A stretch of 37,721 nt of DNA from contig JALCBJ010000066.1 of assembly GCA_028066595.1 (NCBI GenBank), positions 1 through 37,721 on the forward strand. The letters run 5' to 3'. Made by a program: the position numbers and the translations under genes. The notes under the pieces were generated by a model. It ran no database searches. It was not told the DNA's origin and saw only the letters and a list, made by a program, of their open reading frames with translations. The first letter of the stretch is position 1. Each line of letters starts with the position of its first letter. Source of the stretch: Thermoanaerobaculia bacterium. Its GTDB lineage: Bacteria; Acidobacteriota; Thermoanaerobaculia; Multivoradales; J023. Shown here piece after piece: positions 1 to 8,599 of the stretch.

Positions 1-235
1 TTCATCAACTTCGCGCTGATCGCAGATATGCTAATTAGCGTTAACACGCCCTAGCTCCACGAGTTTTAGGGGTCCTCGTCGCTCGGCTTGGCCGATCGGA
101 TGTTAAATCGATTTTGCGATTCGCGGATTTCGTAATAGCATCGGCGGCCAACGCGTCACTTGTTTCTTGACGCGATTTGCTCGAGTCACGATATATCTTG
201 GGAACTATGTCGGTTCTAGGCCCGGTAGAGACGGT
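1..235. other. Non-coding leader before glucokinase
   Basis: No convincing gene is seen here. The stretch is richer in A and T than its surroundings. It holds a perfect 10-base palindrome, GCTAATTAGC, at 30-39 and a promoter candidate at 167-195. An open frame on the minus strand reaches in from the glucokinase gene, but it reads as the antisense shadow of that gene and is not counted. Confidence 0.5.
167..195 (+). promoter_or_regulatory. Possible sigma-70 promoter of glk
   Basis: TTGACG at 167-172 matches the -35 consensus in five of six positions. Seventeen bases later comes the AT-rich GATATATC, a weak -10. Transcription would start near 203, which fits the TTG start at 236. It argues against a longer protein beginning at 167, because that codon would be the -35 box itself. 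Confidence 0.35.
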
Positions 236-1291
236 TTGAAGATCCTCGCTGGAGATATCGGCGGGACCAACACGCGTTTGGCCGTTCTGCGCCTGCGGGC
301 CGAGGGCGGCTTCGACGAGTTGGACCGAGCAGTCTTTCGTAGCCGAGACTTCTCGTCCGTGGAGGACGTGCTCAGTACCTACCGGAGAGAACGAGCCGAG
401 GATTGTGAGGTGGCGTCGCTCGGGGTGGCGGGACCCGTGTTCAATCGGCGGTGCCAGGCCACGAATCTGCCTTGGACGATCGACGCGGACCAATTGGAGC
501 TACGGCTCGGCTTCCGCCGGGTGGAGATTCTGAACGATCAGGAGGCGCAGGCTCACGGTCTTGCCGCTCTCGATCCCGAGCAACTCCTCACGTTGCACGC
601 TGGCGAGCCTCGACCGGGCAACGCGGCCCTGATCGCTGCCGGCACCGGGCTCGGCCAGGCGGGCCTCTATTTCGATGGTCAACGGTTCGTGCCGTTCGCC
701 ACGGAGGGAGGGCACACAGATTTCGCGCCACGCGACGAGCGGGAGTTCCGTTTGTTGTGTTTCCTACAGGACCGCTTCGGCAGGGTGAGCTGGGAACGGG
801 TCCTGTCGGGGCCCGGGCTGGTACAGCTCTTCGACTTCATGGTCCTTGTAGAGGGTCATGAACCCGACAACGAGCTGCGCCGCCGAATGGAGATCGGTGA
901 TCCAGCGGCAGAGATCTCGGCCGCGGCGATGGCGGGCCAATGTCCGGCGGCTCAAGCGGCCCTCGATCTCTTCGTGGAGCTGTTGGGGTCGGAAACCGCC
1001 AATCTGGCCCTCAAACTCATGGCGCGCAGTGGCGTCTTCCTCGGTGGTGGTATCGCACCGAAGATCCTCAACCACCTACGTCACCGTCCCGAGTTTCTGG
1101 ACGCGTTCCTTTCCAAGGGACGGATGCGCCCCGTCTTGGAGATGATTCCCATCGTCGTCGTCCTTGCGCCCAATACGGCGTTGCTCGGGGCGGCGCATTA
1201 CTACATGCAACTGGACCATCTCACGACGAATCGTGGTGAGCGTGACGAGATGCCGCCGATCGCAGACTCGATCGGTGTCCGCTCGAGCTGA
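236..1291 (+). CDS. glk: Glucokinase (Glk family)
   Basis: This enzyme phosphorylates glucose with ATP to glucose 6-phosphate at the entry of glycolysis, in the cytoplasm. The predicted 351-residue product opens with the phosphate-binding motif DIGGTNTR (residues 7-14). It has LND at 99-101, where D101 fits the catalytic aspartate, then AGTGLGQ and EGGHTDFAP motifs typical of bacterial Glk rather than ROK kinases. Length is slightly above the roughly 320 residues usual for the family. The TTG at 236 is chosen because the family normally starts one or two residues before the first strand and because the frame upstream crosses a likely promoter. A longer version could start at TTG 167. The gene seems to be transcribed alone, as a strong promoter follows its stop codon. 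Confidence 0.88.
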   Translation: MKILAGDIGGTNTRLAVLRLRAEGGFDELDRAVFRSRDFSSVEDVLSTYRRERAEDCEVASLGVAGPVFNRRCQATNLPWTIDADQLELRLGFRRVEILNDQEAQAHGLAALDPEQLLTLHAGEPRPGNAALIAAGTGLGQAGLYFDGQRFVPFATEGGHTDFAPRDEREFRLLCFLQDRFGRVSWERVLSGPGLVQLFDFMVLVEGHEPDNELRRRMEIGDPAAEISAAAMAGQCPAAQAALDLFVELLGSETANLALKLMARSGVFLGGGIAPKILNHLRHRPEFLDAFLSKGRMRPVLEMIPIVVVLAPNTALLGAAHYYMQLDHLTTNRGERDEMPPIADSIGVRSS

Positions 1292-1320
1292 TTGACAGGC
1301 TGCGGCGTGTGACGTACCAT
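1292..1320 (+). promoter_or_regulatory. Sigma-70 promoter of the yceD-rpmF-fab block
   Basis: A consensus TTGACA at 1292-1297 directly follows the glk stop codon. A 17-base spacer then leads to TACCAT at 1315-1320, which matches the -10 consensus in four of six positions. Transcription would start near 1327, about 25 bases before the yceD start. It is among the cleanest promoters visible in the window and probably drives the lipid block. Confidence 0.65.
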
Positions 1321-1352
1321 TCCGCCCCCCGCGGCTCGGCGGAGGTGTACCT

Positions 1353-1880
1353 ATGCAGATCCGGCTCGATCAGCTCGAAGAGCAGCATTTCACGTGGAAC
1401 GAGTCCCTGCAGGTAGACGCTGGCGAGCTGTCCCAGACTGACGTGGCGCGGCTCGGAGAAGTCGACTGCACAGGCTCCATCGACCGCACCTCGGACGGCT
1501 GGGTCGTGAGGATGATCGTCCGTTACTTGCAGACCCTGAACTGTGTCCGCTGTCTCGAGCCGGTGGAAGCGCCGGTGGAGCTAGAGTCCGCGATCCTGCT
1601 CTTGAAAAAAAACGGCGCCTCCGAGATCGAGCCCCAGGACGAGCGGGAGCTGGATCGCGAGGATCTGGGTGTTCAGGTCCTCGAGGAACCCGACATCGAC
1701 ACCCGCGAGCTGGCGCTCGAACAGATGCAACTGGCCGTCCCGATGAAGCCACTGTGCCGCGAATCCTGCAAGGGACTCTGTGGTATCTGCGGCCAGAATC
1801 TGAACGAGGGAAACTGCGACTGCGAGCCCGAGATCGACCCCCGCTGGGCCGCACTCGAGAAACTCAAGACCGTGCACTGA
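1353..1880 (+). CDS. yceD: YceD/DUF177 family protein
   Basis: The 175-residue product belongs to the DUF177 (YceD) family, implicated in 23S rRNA accumulation and almost always encoded just before rpmF. The family's cysteine pattern is visible: C64 and C67 in the middle, then C135, C139, C143 and C146 near the C-terminus in the CKGLCGICG segment, followed by C155 and C157. These look like metal-binding knuckles. The start is well supported by GGAGGTG eight bases upstream. The gene heads the row yceD-rpmF-plsX-fab, a widely conserved arrangement linking ribosome assembly to lipid synthesis. The molecular activity of the family is not settled, so no reaction is assigned. Confidence 0.88.
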   Translation: MQIRLDQLEEQHFTWNESLQVDAGELSQTDVARLGEVDCTGSIDRTSDGWVVRMIVRYLQTLNCVRCLEPVEAPVELESAILLLKKNGASEIEPQDERELDREDLGVQVLEEPDIDTRELALEQMQLAVPMKPLCRESCKGLCGICGQNLNEGNCDCEPEIDPRWAALEKLKTVH

Positions 1881-1912
1881 TTTCCAGAGACCGACTCTCC
1901 GAGAACCAAACC

Positions 1913-2098
1913 ATGGCCAATCCGAAACGACGTCACTCCAAGGCACGCCGAGACAAACGGCGCGCCCACGATGCTCTCCGTCGACCCGCCACCGCCACGT
2001 GCGACAACTGTGGCGAGCCGAAGCTGCCCCACCGTGTGTGTGCCGCCTGCGGCCACTACAACGGTCGCGAGATCGTCGAGGTCGACGACATCCTCTGA
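1913..2098 (+). CDS. rpmF: Large ribosomal subunit protein bL32
   Basis: This 61-residue, very basic protein is ribosomal protein bL32 of the 50S subunit. It opens with [17 protein letters not shown], the family's typical N-terminus. A four-cysteine zinc ribbon follows: C30 and C33, then C43 and C46. So this is the zinc-binding form. It lies 32 bases after yceD and is probably on the same transcript. The ATG at 1913 is chosen because the product then matches bL32 from its first residue; the open frame extends upstream only as an overlap with yceD. Confidence 0.95.
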   Translation: MANPKRRHSKARRDKRRAHDALRRPATATCDNCGEPKLPHRVCAACGHYNGREIVEVDDIL

Positions 2099-2223
2099 CC
2101 AGCGGTCGCCGTCTTTGGCCCGGATCGGGCGCGAAGGCGTACCGCGGTTCGGTGTTCGTCGCGCGATCTGGGTATTCCGCTCCTGCTGAAATCGAGGATG
2201 CGAACCGGTCGGGATCCGATGCT

Positions 2224-2244
2224 CGGCGTGGAATAATCACGCCG
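2224..2244 (+). promoter_or_regulatory. Hairpin and possible extended -10 directly before plsX
   Basis: CGGCGTG (2224-2230) and CACGCCG (2238-2244) form a perfect 7-base inverted repeat around the loop GAATAAT. The hairpin ends two bases before the plsX ATG. No ribosome binding site is visible. The loop contains AATAAT (2232-2237), five of six to a -10 box, preceded by TGG as in extended -10 promoters. If it acts as a promoter, the plsX message would begin at or next to its start codon. Both roles are inference. Confidence 0.35.
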
Positions 2245-2246
2245 TC

Positions 2247-3311
2247 ATGGAGCCCAGACAGGTCACCATCGCGGTCGACGCCATGGGCGGCGATTTCGCG
2301 CCGCGTGCAGTCGTCGACGGGTCGGTGGCCGCAGCGATGGAGGGTGCCCGCGTAGCGCTGGTGGGCGACGAGCGGCAGATCGAGGGTGAGCTGGCCCGCC
2401 GCGCGCCGTCGGCAGAGGTGGCGGGGCGACTGTCGATCGTCCACGCAGACCAGGTAGTGGCGATGGAAGAGAGGGCCACGGCCGTACTCAAGAAACCTGG
2501 CGCTTCGGTACGGGTCTGTGCCGAGCTGGTGAAATCGGGCGTCGCGCGCGCCATGGTCGGTGCGGGAAACACGGGTGCTGCCATGATCGCCGCCAAACAG
2601 GTATTGGGAACCTTGCCGGGAGTCGATCGCCCAGCCCTCGCAGGTGTCTTCCCCAACCCCAAGGGCCGAACGGTACTGCTCGACGTCGGCGCCCATCTGG
2701 GTGCCAAGCCGACCCATCTGCGACAGTTCGCGGTCATGGGTCATTTCTACGCTCAGGAGATCTTGGGTACACCTGCGCCGCGCGTCGGTCTGTTGTCGGT
2801 AGGCGAGGAGGAGGGAAAAGGTCCCGAGCTCGTGCGCGAGGTTTACAGGGTGCTGGAAGAGACCGGCCTGAACTTCGTCGGCAACGTCGAAGGGCGCGAC
2901 GTGTTCCGTGGCACAGTGGACGTAATAGTCTGCGATGGCTTCGTCGGCAACGTTGTACTCAAGACCTCGGAGTCTCTGGCCGCGTACCTGGGTAGCTTGA
3001 TCCAGCGCGAGCTGACGGCGTCGATGCGTAGCCGTCTCGGTTACGGTCTCGCGAAACCAGCGCTCGACAACTTTCGCCGGCAGACGGATTGGGCCGAGCG
3101 GGGGGCCGCGCCCCTTCTGGGAGTCGGTGCGGGTTGTTTCATCGGACACGGACGATCGAGTGCCAGGGCGATCAAGAACGCGATCTTCCGCGCTCGCGAG
3201 TTCTGCGCCGCTGAGCTCGACTCCAAGATCCGCCGGAAAGTGGCGGAGCTACACGATCGGGAGGCGCGCCTGGAGGCACTGGCCGATGCTCAGGCCGAGA
3301 CTGTTTCGTAG
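2247..3311 (+). CDS. plsX: Phosphate acyltransferase PlsX
   Basis: PlsX makes acyl-phosphate from acyl-ACP and inorganic phosphate, the first step of the PlsX/PlsY route to phosphatidic acid; it is a peripheral membrane enzyme. The 354-residue product has the family's opening (IAVDAMGGDFAP at about residues 8-19), the GAGNTGA segment, and a C-terminal half with GFVGNVVLKTSE and PLLGVGAGCFIGHG motifs. Length is normal. It lies 148 bases after rpmF. The ATG at 2247 is the only reasonable start, yet no Shine-Dalgarno sequence precedes it. Usually fabH follows plsX; here fabD follows after 134 bases. Confidence 0.95.
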   Translation: MEPRQVTIAVDAMGGDFAPRAVVDGSVAAAMEGARVALVGDERQIEGELARRAPSAEVAGRLSIVHADQVVAMEERATAVLKKPGASVRVCAELVKSGVARAMVGAGNTGAAMIAAKQVLGTLPGVDRPALAGVFPNPKGRTVLLDVGAHLGAKPTHLRQFAVMGHFYAQEILGTPAPRVGLLSVGEEEGKGPELVREVYRVLEETGLNFVGNVEGRDVFRGTVDVIVCDGFVGNVVLKTSESLAAYLGSLIQRELTASMRSRLGYGLAKPALDNFRRQTDWAERGAAPLLGVGAGCFIGHGRSSARAIKNAIFRAREFCAAELDSKIRRKVAELHDREARLEALADAQAETVS

Positions 3312-3364
3312 ATTCCGCACGGGCTACCAGTCGTAGATCCCACTCGAGTCCAGGTCCCTCCGTA

Positions 3365-3376
3365 CCGAGATCTCGG
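3365..3376. repeat. Perfect 12-base palindrome between plsX and fabD
   Basis: CCGAGATCTCGG reads the same on both strands. It sits in the gap of about 130 bases between plsX and fabD, roughly 70 bases before the fabD start. It could be a protein-binding site or chance in GC-rich DNA. Nothing else stands out in this gap, and there is no trace of fabH. Confidence 0.3.
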
Positions 3377-3445
3377 ACCACAACCACTTCAGTCTCGTCT
3401 CCCCTGGCGGGCGACGGACATGCAACCGAACGAGAGATGAACCCA

Positions 3446-4390
3446 ATGTCCTACGCTTTGATTTTTCCGGGCCAAGGCTCGCAGTTCGTCGGTATGGGCA
3501 AGGACTGGGCGGAAGCCCACGAGCCGGCCCGCCGAACCTTCGAGGAGGCCGACGACGCCCTCGGATTCTCGATTTCGACGCTTTGTTTCGAGGGGCCCGG
3601 GGATGAGCTACAGCTGACGGCCAATACCCAACCCGCCATCTTGGCTTGCTCTGTAGCCGTGTTGCGGTCCCTCTCTGCCTACGGCGATCTGGCGCCCGCC
3701 GCAGTGGCCGGGCACAGTCTGGGTGAGTACTCCGCACTGGTGGCTGCTGGGGTCCTGGAACTTGGCGATGCGCTACGTTTGGTGCGCCGGCGTGGCGAGC
3801 TCATGCAAGAAGCCGTGCCGGTGGGTGAGGGCGCCATGGCCGCGATCATCGGGCTCGATCACGAGCCGTTGCAGACGGTACTCGATGGGATCGACGCATC
3901 GGACCACCGTGTCGTGATCGCCAACCTCAATTCTCCGGGCCAGTTGGTGATCGCCGGGCATGCGGACGCCGTCGAGACAGCCGCGGCCAGAGCCAAAGAA
4001 GCCGGGGCCAAGCTGGCGAAGCTCCTGCCCGTGTCCGCTCCGTTCCATTCGCCGCTGATGAAGCCCGCTCGCGAAGGACTCGAAGGCGATCTCAGAGCTA
4101 CGACCTTTCGGGATCCGAAATATCCCGTGGTCTGCAACATCGACGCGCAGCCAGTAGCCGACGGCGCAGCGGCTCGCGATGCGCTGGAGCGTCAGATCGA
4201 CGGGCCGGTCCGCTGGATCGAGTCGATGGAGCATGTGCTCGAAGTAGTCGGCGCCAAGACCCTGGGGGAGATCGGACCGGGCAAGGTTCTGACCGGCCTC
4301 GGAAAGCGCATCGACCGCTCGGCCAGTTGGCTCACGTCTCCGTCGCCCGACGCGCTCGACCAGTTCTTCGATAGCCTCAAGGTTCCCTGA
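3446..4390 (+). CDS. fabD: Malonyl-CoA:ACP transacylase FabD
   Basis: FabD moves malonyl groups from CoA to acyl carrier protein and so supplies the chain-extending unit of fatty acid synthesis. The product starts MSYALIFPGQGSQ, the family's N-terminal motif. Counting from the alternative ATG at 3437, the nucleophile S94 lies in GHSLGEYSA and the catalytic H204 in APFHSP. Length, about 314 residues, is normal. ATG 3446 is preferred because GAGAG at 3432-3436 is then nine bases away; it would touch the ATG at 3437. The gene precedes fabG, acpP and fabF on the same strand. Confidence 0.94.
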   Translation: MSYALIFPGQGSQFVGMGKDWAEAHEPARRTFEEADDALGFSISTLCFEGPGDELQLTANTQPAILACSVAVLRSLSAYGDLAPAAVAGHSLGEYSALVAAGVLELGDALRLVRRRGELMQEAVPVGEGAMAAIIGLDHEPLQTVLDGIDASDHRVVIANLNSPGQLVIAGHADAVETAAARAKEAGAKLAKLLPVSAPFHSPLMKPAREGLEGDLRATTFRDPKYPVVCNIDAQPVADGAAARDALERQIDGPVRWIESMEHVLEVVGAKTLGEIGPGKVLTGLGKRIDRSASWLTSPSPDALDQFFDSLKVP

Positions 4391-4553
4391 GCCAACGCGA
4401 TCTCTTCGAGATCGAGGGTGAGTCCATGCTTGCACTCGGTACGGGGATGCTCCGAGGTGCAGAGCCGATCTTCCCCTGGGAGTAGAACCGGATGTCCCGC
4501 CGAGCCGAGAGAACCTTGCCAACGCAGCAGCCAGTCATATTCGGAGTCACGAC
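4391..4553. other. Gap between fabD and fabG
   Basis: No gene is seen in these 163 bases. A small perfect inverted repeat, GATCTC-TTC-GAGATC, lies shortly after the fabD stop. It lacks a T tract, so it is not an obvious terminator. fabG has only a weak ribosome site, CGGAG, about seven bases before its ATG. Confidence 0.4.
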
Positions 4554-5297
4554 ATGTTCCAGCTGAATGACAGAACCGCACTCGTCACCGGAGCCTCCCA
4601 AGGCATCGGCCACACCATCGCCAAGAGGCTTGCCGAGCAAGGCGCCCGCGTCATCGTCGCAGCCCGCAGCGTCGACAAGCTCGAGGCCCTTGCGGACGAG
4701 ATCCGCCAAGCTGGGGGAGAGGCCTGCCCCTTGGCTCTCGACGTCGGTCAGGCCGAGACCGTCGGTGAGCAACTCGGCGCGTTGCCGGAGGACTGGCGAG
4801 AGATCGACATCCTGGTGTCGAACGCCGGCATCACGCGCGACGGGCTGTTCGCGCGGATGGGCCTGGAACAGTGGCGCAGCGTCTTGGACGTCAACCTTAC
4901 CGGCGGCTATGCCGTGGCCAAGGAGCTGGTCCGGGGCATGATGCGAGCGCGCTGGGGCCGGATCATCTTCGTGTCGTCGGTGGTGGGTCTCATGGGCAAC
5001 ACCGGTCAGGCCAATTACTCGGCTTCGAAAGCAGGTCTGTTCGGCCTCACCAAGTCCTTGGCGAAGGAGCTCGGTGGGCGGGGAATCACCGTCAACGCAG
5101 TCGCGCCCGGGCTCATCGAGACCCCCATGACCGACGACCTGCCGGAGAAGGCCAAGAAGGAGCTATCGAGCAACATCTCGCTGCGTCGCTTCGGCACCCC
5201 CGAAGACGTCGCGGCTCCTATCGTTTTCCTGGCATCCGAGGCGGCCGGATATGTCACCGGCGAGATCCTCAACGTGTCGGGCGGCTTGTATATGTGA
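4554..5297 (+). CDS. fabG: 3-oxoacyl-ACP reductase FabG
   Basis: FabG reduces 3-oxoacyl-ACP to 3-hydroxyacyl-ACP with NADPH in each elongation cycle. The 247-residue product is a classical short-chain dehydrogenase. It has the cofactor motif TGASQGIG at residues 12-19, the structural NAG at 90-92, and a complete catalytic set: N114, S142, Y155 and K159 (NYSASK). The closing segment [16 protein letters not shown] is typical of FabG. Its place between fabD and acpP makes the fatty-acid assignment firm against other members of this large family. Confidence 0.94.
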   Translation: MFQLNDRTALVTGASQGIGHTIAKRLAEQGARVIVAARSVDKLEALADEIRQAGGEACPLALDVGQAETVGEQLGALPEDWREIDILVSNAGITRDGLFARMGLEQWRSVLDVNLTGGYAVAKELVRGMMRARWGRIIFVSSVVGLMGNTGQANYSASKAGLFGLTKSLAKELGGRGITVNAVAPGLIETPMTDDLPEKAKKELSSNISLRRFGTPEDVAAPIVFLASEAAGYVTGEILNVSGGLYM

Positions 5298-5394
5298 GCG
5301 GAATAGACTACCCCCCATTCCTGTGCTAGAAACCGCACGTCGACCGGCGGACCCGTCCGCACGGCGACTACCCCAGAACCCCGGAGGACCTACC

Positions 5395-5628
5395 ATGGCC
5401 ATTGCAGATAAGGTCAAGAGCATCATCGCGGACCAACTCGGCGTCGACGTCGACGAGGTCACTCCCGAAGCCAGCTTCACCGACGACCTAGGGGCCGACT
5501 CCCTCGATATCGTCGAACTCGTCATGGCGTTCGAAGAAGAGTTCGACATCGAGATCCCGGACGACGATGCCGAGCAGATCTCGACCGTGAAGAACGCCGT
5601 CGACTACATTCAAGAGCACGTCGACTGA
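5395..5628 (+). CDS. acpP: Acyl carrier protein
   Basis: This small, acidic protein of 77 residues carries the growing acyl chain on a phosphopantetheine arm. The attachment serine is S36 in [11 protein letters not shown], the standard AcpP motif. The ATG at 5395 is set by a strong ribosome site, GGAGG, nine bases upstream, and gives the family's normal length. The open frame continues upstream of it but without ACP likeness. It lies 97 bases after fabG and only seven bases before fabF. Confidence 0.96.
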   Translation: MAIADKVKSIIADQLGVDVDEVTPEASFTDDLGADSLDIVELVMAFEEEFDIEIPDDDAEQISTVKNAVDYIQEHVD

Positions 5629-5635
5629 GGATTTC

Positions 5636-6886
5636 GTGAGCTCTCACGATCAGCGCCGGGTGGTGGTCACCGGGGTGGGGTTGCTGTCGCCTCTCGGCCT
5701 CGGGGCCGAGCCCACATGGGCGGGCCTGATGGAAGGCCGGAGCGGCGTCGGGCCGATCACGCGGTTCGACACGGAGGGCTACGCGTCTCGCATTGCCGGC
5801 GAGGTGAAGGGCTTCGACCCGCTCCAATGGGTGTCGAAGAAAGACGTCAAGAAGAGCGACACCTTCATCCACTACGGAGTGGCGGCTGCCGATTTCGCGC
5901 TGCGCGATTCCGGACTCGAAATCGGTGACTCCAATCGCGAGCGTGTGGGTGTGGTCATCGGCTCCGGGATCGGCGGGCTGCCGATCATCGAAGAGACTCA
6001 CAAGACTCTTCTGAAGCGCGGTCCCAGCCGTGTATCGCCGTTCTTCATTCCTGCGCAGATCGTCAATATGGCGGCCGGCCAGGTTTCCATTCGTACTGGT
6101 GCCCAGGGGCCCAATTCGGCTCCGGCCACCGCTTGTACGACTGGTCTCCACGCGGTCGGAGACGCCTTTCGCCTGATCCAGACCGGGCGAGCCGACGCCA
6201 TGATCACGGGAGGCACGGAGGCCGTGATCTCTCCGCTGGCGCTGGCGGGCTTCGCCTCCATGAGGGCGCTCTCGACACGCAACGACGAGCCGGAGAAGGC
6301 GTCGCGGCCCTGGGACAAGGATCGCGACGGCTTTGTCATCGGGGAAGGTGCCGGCATCCTCGTCCTGGAAGATATGGAGTCGGCCAAGAAGCGAGGTGCG
6401 CGCATCTACGCCGAGATCGTCGGGTACGCCATGAGCGCTGACGCCCACCATATCTCCGCGCCCGATCCCACGGGTGGCGGTGCGGCGCGCGTCATGTCCA
6501 AGGCACTCGAGGACGCGAGCCTCGACCGTCAGAGAATCCAGTACATCAACGCCCACGGTACCTCCACCGGGCTGGGCGATCTCGCTGAAGTGGCGGCGGT
6601 CAAGCAGGTGTTCGGCGAGCATGCCCACCGGCTCACGATGTCGTCCACCAAATCGTCCACCGGACATCTGTTGGGCGCTGCAGGCGGGCTGGAAGCGGGC
6701 ATCCTGGCGCTGGCTCTCGCGCACCAGACCTTGCCCGCCACGATCAATCTGGACGAGCCGGATGTGGAGGCCGACCTCGACTTCGTGCCCCATACTCCGC
6801 GAGAGGTCGATTTCGAGTACGCCCTCACCAACTCGTTCGGTTTCGGTGGCACCAACGGCGCTTTGATCATGCGCCGCGTCTCGTGA
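5636..6886 (+). CDS. fabF: 3-oxoacyl-ACP synthase II FabF
   Basis: FabF condenses malonyl-ACP with a growing acyl-ACP. The 416-residue product has the complete Cys-His-His triad: C167 in ATACTTG, H307 in NAHGTSTG and H344 in STGHLLGAAG. The glycine-rich FGFGGTNGAL closes the fold. Length is normal. It begins with GTG at 5636, seven bases after acpP, with GAGGA overlapping the acpP stop as ribosome site. FabF does not normally replace FabH for the first condensation, so the absence of fabH nearby matters. Its stop overlaps the next start by four bases, suggesting coupled translation. Confidence 0.95.
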   Translation: MSSHDQRRVVVTGVGLLSPLGLGAEPTWAGLMEGRSGVGPITRFDTEGYASRIAGEVKGFDPLQWVSKKDVKKSDTFIHYGVAAADFALRDSGLEIGDSNRERVGVVIGSGIGGLPIIEETHKTLLKRGPSRVSPFFIPAQIVNMAAGQVSIRTGAQGPNSAPATACTTGLHAVGDAFRLIQTGRADAMITGGTEAVISPLALAGFASMRALSTRNDEPEKASRPWDKDRDGFVIGEGAGILVLEDMESAKKRGARIYAEIVGYAMSADAHHISAPDPTGGGAARVMSKALEDASLDRQRIQYINAHGTSTGLGDLAEVAAVKQVFGEHAHRLTMSSTKSSTGHLLGAAGGLEAGILALALAHQTLPATINLDEPDVEADLDFVPHTPREVDFEYALTNSFGFGGTNGALIMRRVS

Positions 6887-7944
6887 CTGGCGATCCGCAC
6901 AAGAACCAGAGCGCCGGAGACGATACAGATCACCCCTCTGGTTCCTCTCGGAACCCAGACCAGGTGCCGAACGGATCGCAGTCGACGCCACCCGTAGCCC
7001 GTCCGTTCGGCCTGCGGATCGCGCTGTACCTTCTGGTCGTCTACTTCTGCTACATCTTCGGCACCAACTTGCTGCTCTACCTGATCGAAGGTCCGGAGAA
7101 GCTGGAGAGTCTACGCGAGAGTGCTCAGCCCGAGGGCGAGCTGCCGGTGCTGCCACTTCTCTTGGGTCTGAAGACTCAGCTGATCCTCGCTCCTGTCATC
7201 TTGGCGATCACCGGCCTGTTCGCCGCCTCGGACCGGCGCACCTTGAAGGAGCTCGCCGTGGCCTGGCCGGCAAAACGAATCATCGGGCCGGTGGCGCAGG
7301 TGATCGCTGTGGTGGCCGCTGCCGTCGCCATCGTTGGTGCTTGGCGACTCGTGGCCGAGAGTTGGGTTGCTTTCACCACGCTACCGACTTTTCCGGCCGA
7401 TCAAGTCGAGGCCATGGGTCGCTGGCTACCCCCCGACGCCATCGGGCTCGTTCTCTTCGGGGCGACTTTCGTCGCCCTCGCTTTCGTTGACGAGATCATC
7501 TTCCGCGGGTACATCTTCGCCGTGTTGCGCGATCGTCTGCCTTGGATCCACGCGGCCGGACTCTCGGCACTCATCTTCGCTCTGTTCCATCCGGGCCGCC
7601 CGTCTGTTTTCGCGCCCAGCCTGCTCAACATCTTCCTCCTCGGTCTCTTTCTTGCTGCGTTGCGCGAGGCTTCGGGAAGCCTGCTTCTGGGCAGTCTCTT
7701 CCACGGCTTCTGGAACTTCGTCCTCGGCTGCATACTCTCGCTGCCCGTCTCCGGACTCGAGATGCCTCGTCTCGAGTCGCTCCAGGTGGAAGGCCCGCTC
7801 TGGGCCACCGGCGGCGACTACGGACCCGAAGGCTCTTGGCTACTCACAGGTTTCCTGTTGCTCGCCGTCCTCGGTGCCACGGCGTGGGTGGAATCGGGAC
7901 AGGATGACGAGGGGGTCGCGGAGCCGGGAGAAGCTACGGCTTGA
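6883..7944 (+). CDS. CPBP-family intramembrane protease
   Basis: The 353-residue product is an integral membrane protein of the CPBP (Abi/CaaX-protease-like) family. A polar, probably disordered N-terminus of about 40 residues precedes at least six hydrophobic segments. Motif 1 reads VDEIIFRG: E204 and R208 fit the family's catalytic pattern, but the first acid is D203 instead of the usual glutamate. H236 (ALFHPG) and H274 (SLFHGFWN) supply the other expected residues. Its GTG start overlaps the fabF stop (GTGA), so it appears to be the last gene of the lipid operon. The substrate is unknown. Its 3' end overlaps the convergent transpeptidase gene by 11 bases. Confidence 0.82.
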   Translation: MTGDPHKNQSAGDDTDHPSGSSRNPDQVPNGSQSTPPVARPFGLRIALYLLVVYFCYIFGTNLLLYLIEGPEKLESLRESAQPEGELPVLPLLLGLKTQLILAPVILAITGLFAASDRRTLKELAVAWPAKRIIGPVAQVIAVVAAAVAIVGAWRLVAESWVAFTTLPTFPADQVEAMGRWLPPDAIGLVLFGATFVALAFVDEIIFRGYIFAVLRDRLPWIHAAGLSALIFALFHPGRPSVFAPSLLNIFLLGLFLAALREASGSLLLGSLFHGFWNFVLGCILSLPVSGLEMPRLESLQVEGPLWATGGDYGPEGSWLLTGFLLLAVLGATAWVESGQDDEGVAEPGEATA

Positions 7945-8485
7945 TCGTGACCGGAGTGCCGATTCCTACGGCTTCGTAGAGCCGTTTCATGTCACCGTCG
8001 TCCAGAGCGACGCAGCCGAGGGTCCAATCGGAGCCCGAACCCCGTCCGTGGACGTAGATCTCGCCGCCCAGCGGCGTGTCCCACGGCGGGCAGACTCCGC
8101 GCGCCAGGGACTCGACGATGCGACGATGGACTGATTCGTCGATGCGGCCGTCGAGCAGGGCTCGATCGGCGTCGTCGGAATTTGGGTAGGTCAGCCCTAT
8201 CGAAAGGTAGTAGCGGCTCTGTGGGTTCTTGACGCAAACCGAGTACTCACCCTCGGGAGTTGCCCCGTCCCCTTCGCGCGTCTTGTCGGCAACGGGCTCG
8301 AATCCGAGCCCTATCCGGAAGCGTTCCAAGACTTCGTCTCCGCTGAGGAGGAGCAGCTCTCGATCCGCTTTTTTGATCTCGATACGGAGGGAACGGTCGG
8401 TGGTCGAGGCGAAAGCCGTAGCTGGGAGCCAAACGACCAGGAGCCACGTGGCTAGGGGACTGGATCTTAGGGAGCATCGGGTCAT
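7934..8485 (-). CDS. L,D-transpeptidase-like (YkuD) exported protein
   Basis: The 183-residue product has an N-terminal signal sequence (hydrophobic stretch about 11-23, likely cut after AFA at 25-27) and a YkuD domain. The catalytic motif is clear: H146 in VHGRGSGSDW and C158 in TLGCVALDD. Enzymes of this kind cross-link peptidoglycan or attach proteins to it in the periplasm. The small ErfK/YkuD-type without a binding repeat fits the length. The start at 8485 gives a clean signal peptide; a longer frame from 8566 would run through the terminator of the neighbouring operon. Its 3' end overlaps the CPBP gene from the other strand. Confidence 0.85.
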   Translation of the reverse strand: MTRCSLRSSPLATWLLVVWLPATAFASTTDRSLRIEIKKADRELLLLSGDEVLERFRIGLGFEPVADKTREGDGATPEGEYSVCVKNPQSRYYLSIGLTYPNSDDADRALLDGRIDESVHRRIVESLARGVCPPWDTPLGGEIYVHGRGSGSDWTLGCVALDDGDMKRLYEAVGIGTPVTIKP

Positions 8486-8540
8486 GGCGAATAGACCCGA
8501 CCGCCGCTCGCCGGGTTCCCGGTGGGCGGCCAGAATAGGA

Positions 8541-8563
8541 AAGCCCCCGACGATCGGGGGCTT
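8541..8563 (-). terminator. Intrinsic terminator of the tetR-acyl-CoA dehydrogenase operon
   Basis: AAGCCCCCGA (8541-8550) and TCGGGGGCTT (8554-8563) form a perfect 10-base stem with a three-base loop. Read on the minus strand it is followed by TTTCCTATTCT. It lies 37 bases after the acyl-CoA dehydrogenase stop and just before the start of the transpeptidase gene. Confidence 0.75.
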
Positions 8564-8599
8564 CATCGCGACCCGGCGTTCGTCAGAAAGCGTGCTGCC

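Noticed and set aside
41..493. Minus-strand frame overlapping the glk start
   Set aside because: Most of it is antisense to glk, with no ribosome site or known motif.
1581..3149. Long minus-strand frame of 522 codons across yceD, rpmF and plsX
   Set aside because: It lies opposite three well-identified genes, shows no family motif and is rich in Arg, His and Ser as antisense frames in GC-rich DNA are.
5522..7156. Long minus-strand frame of 544 codons opposite fabF
   Set aside because: fabF is certain on the plus strand, and the antisense product has no recognisable domain.
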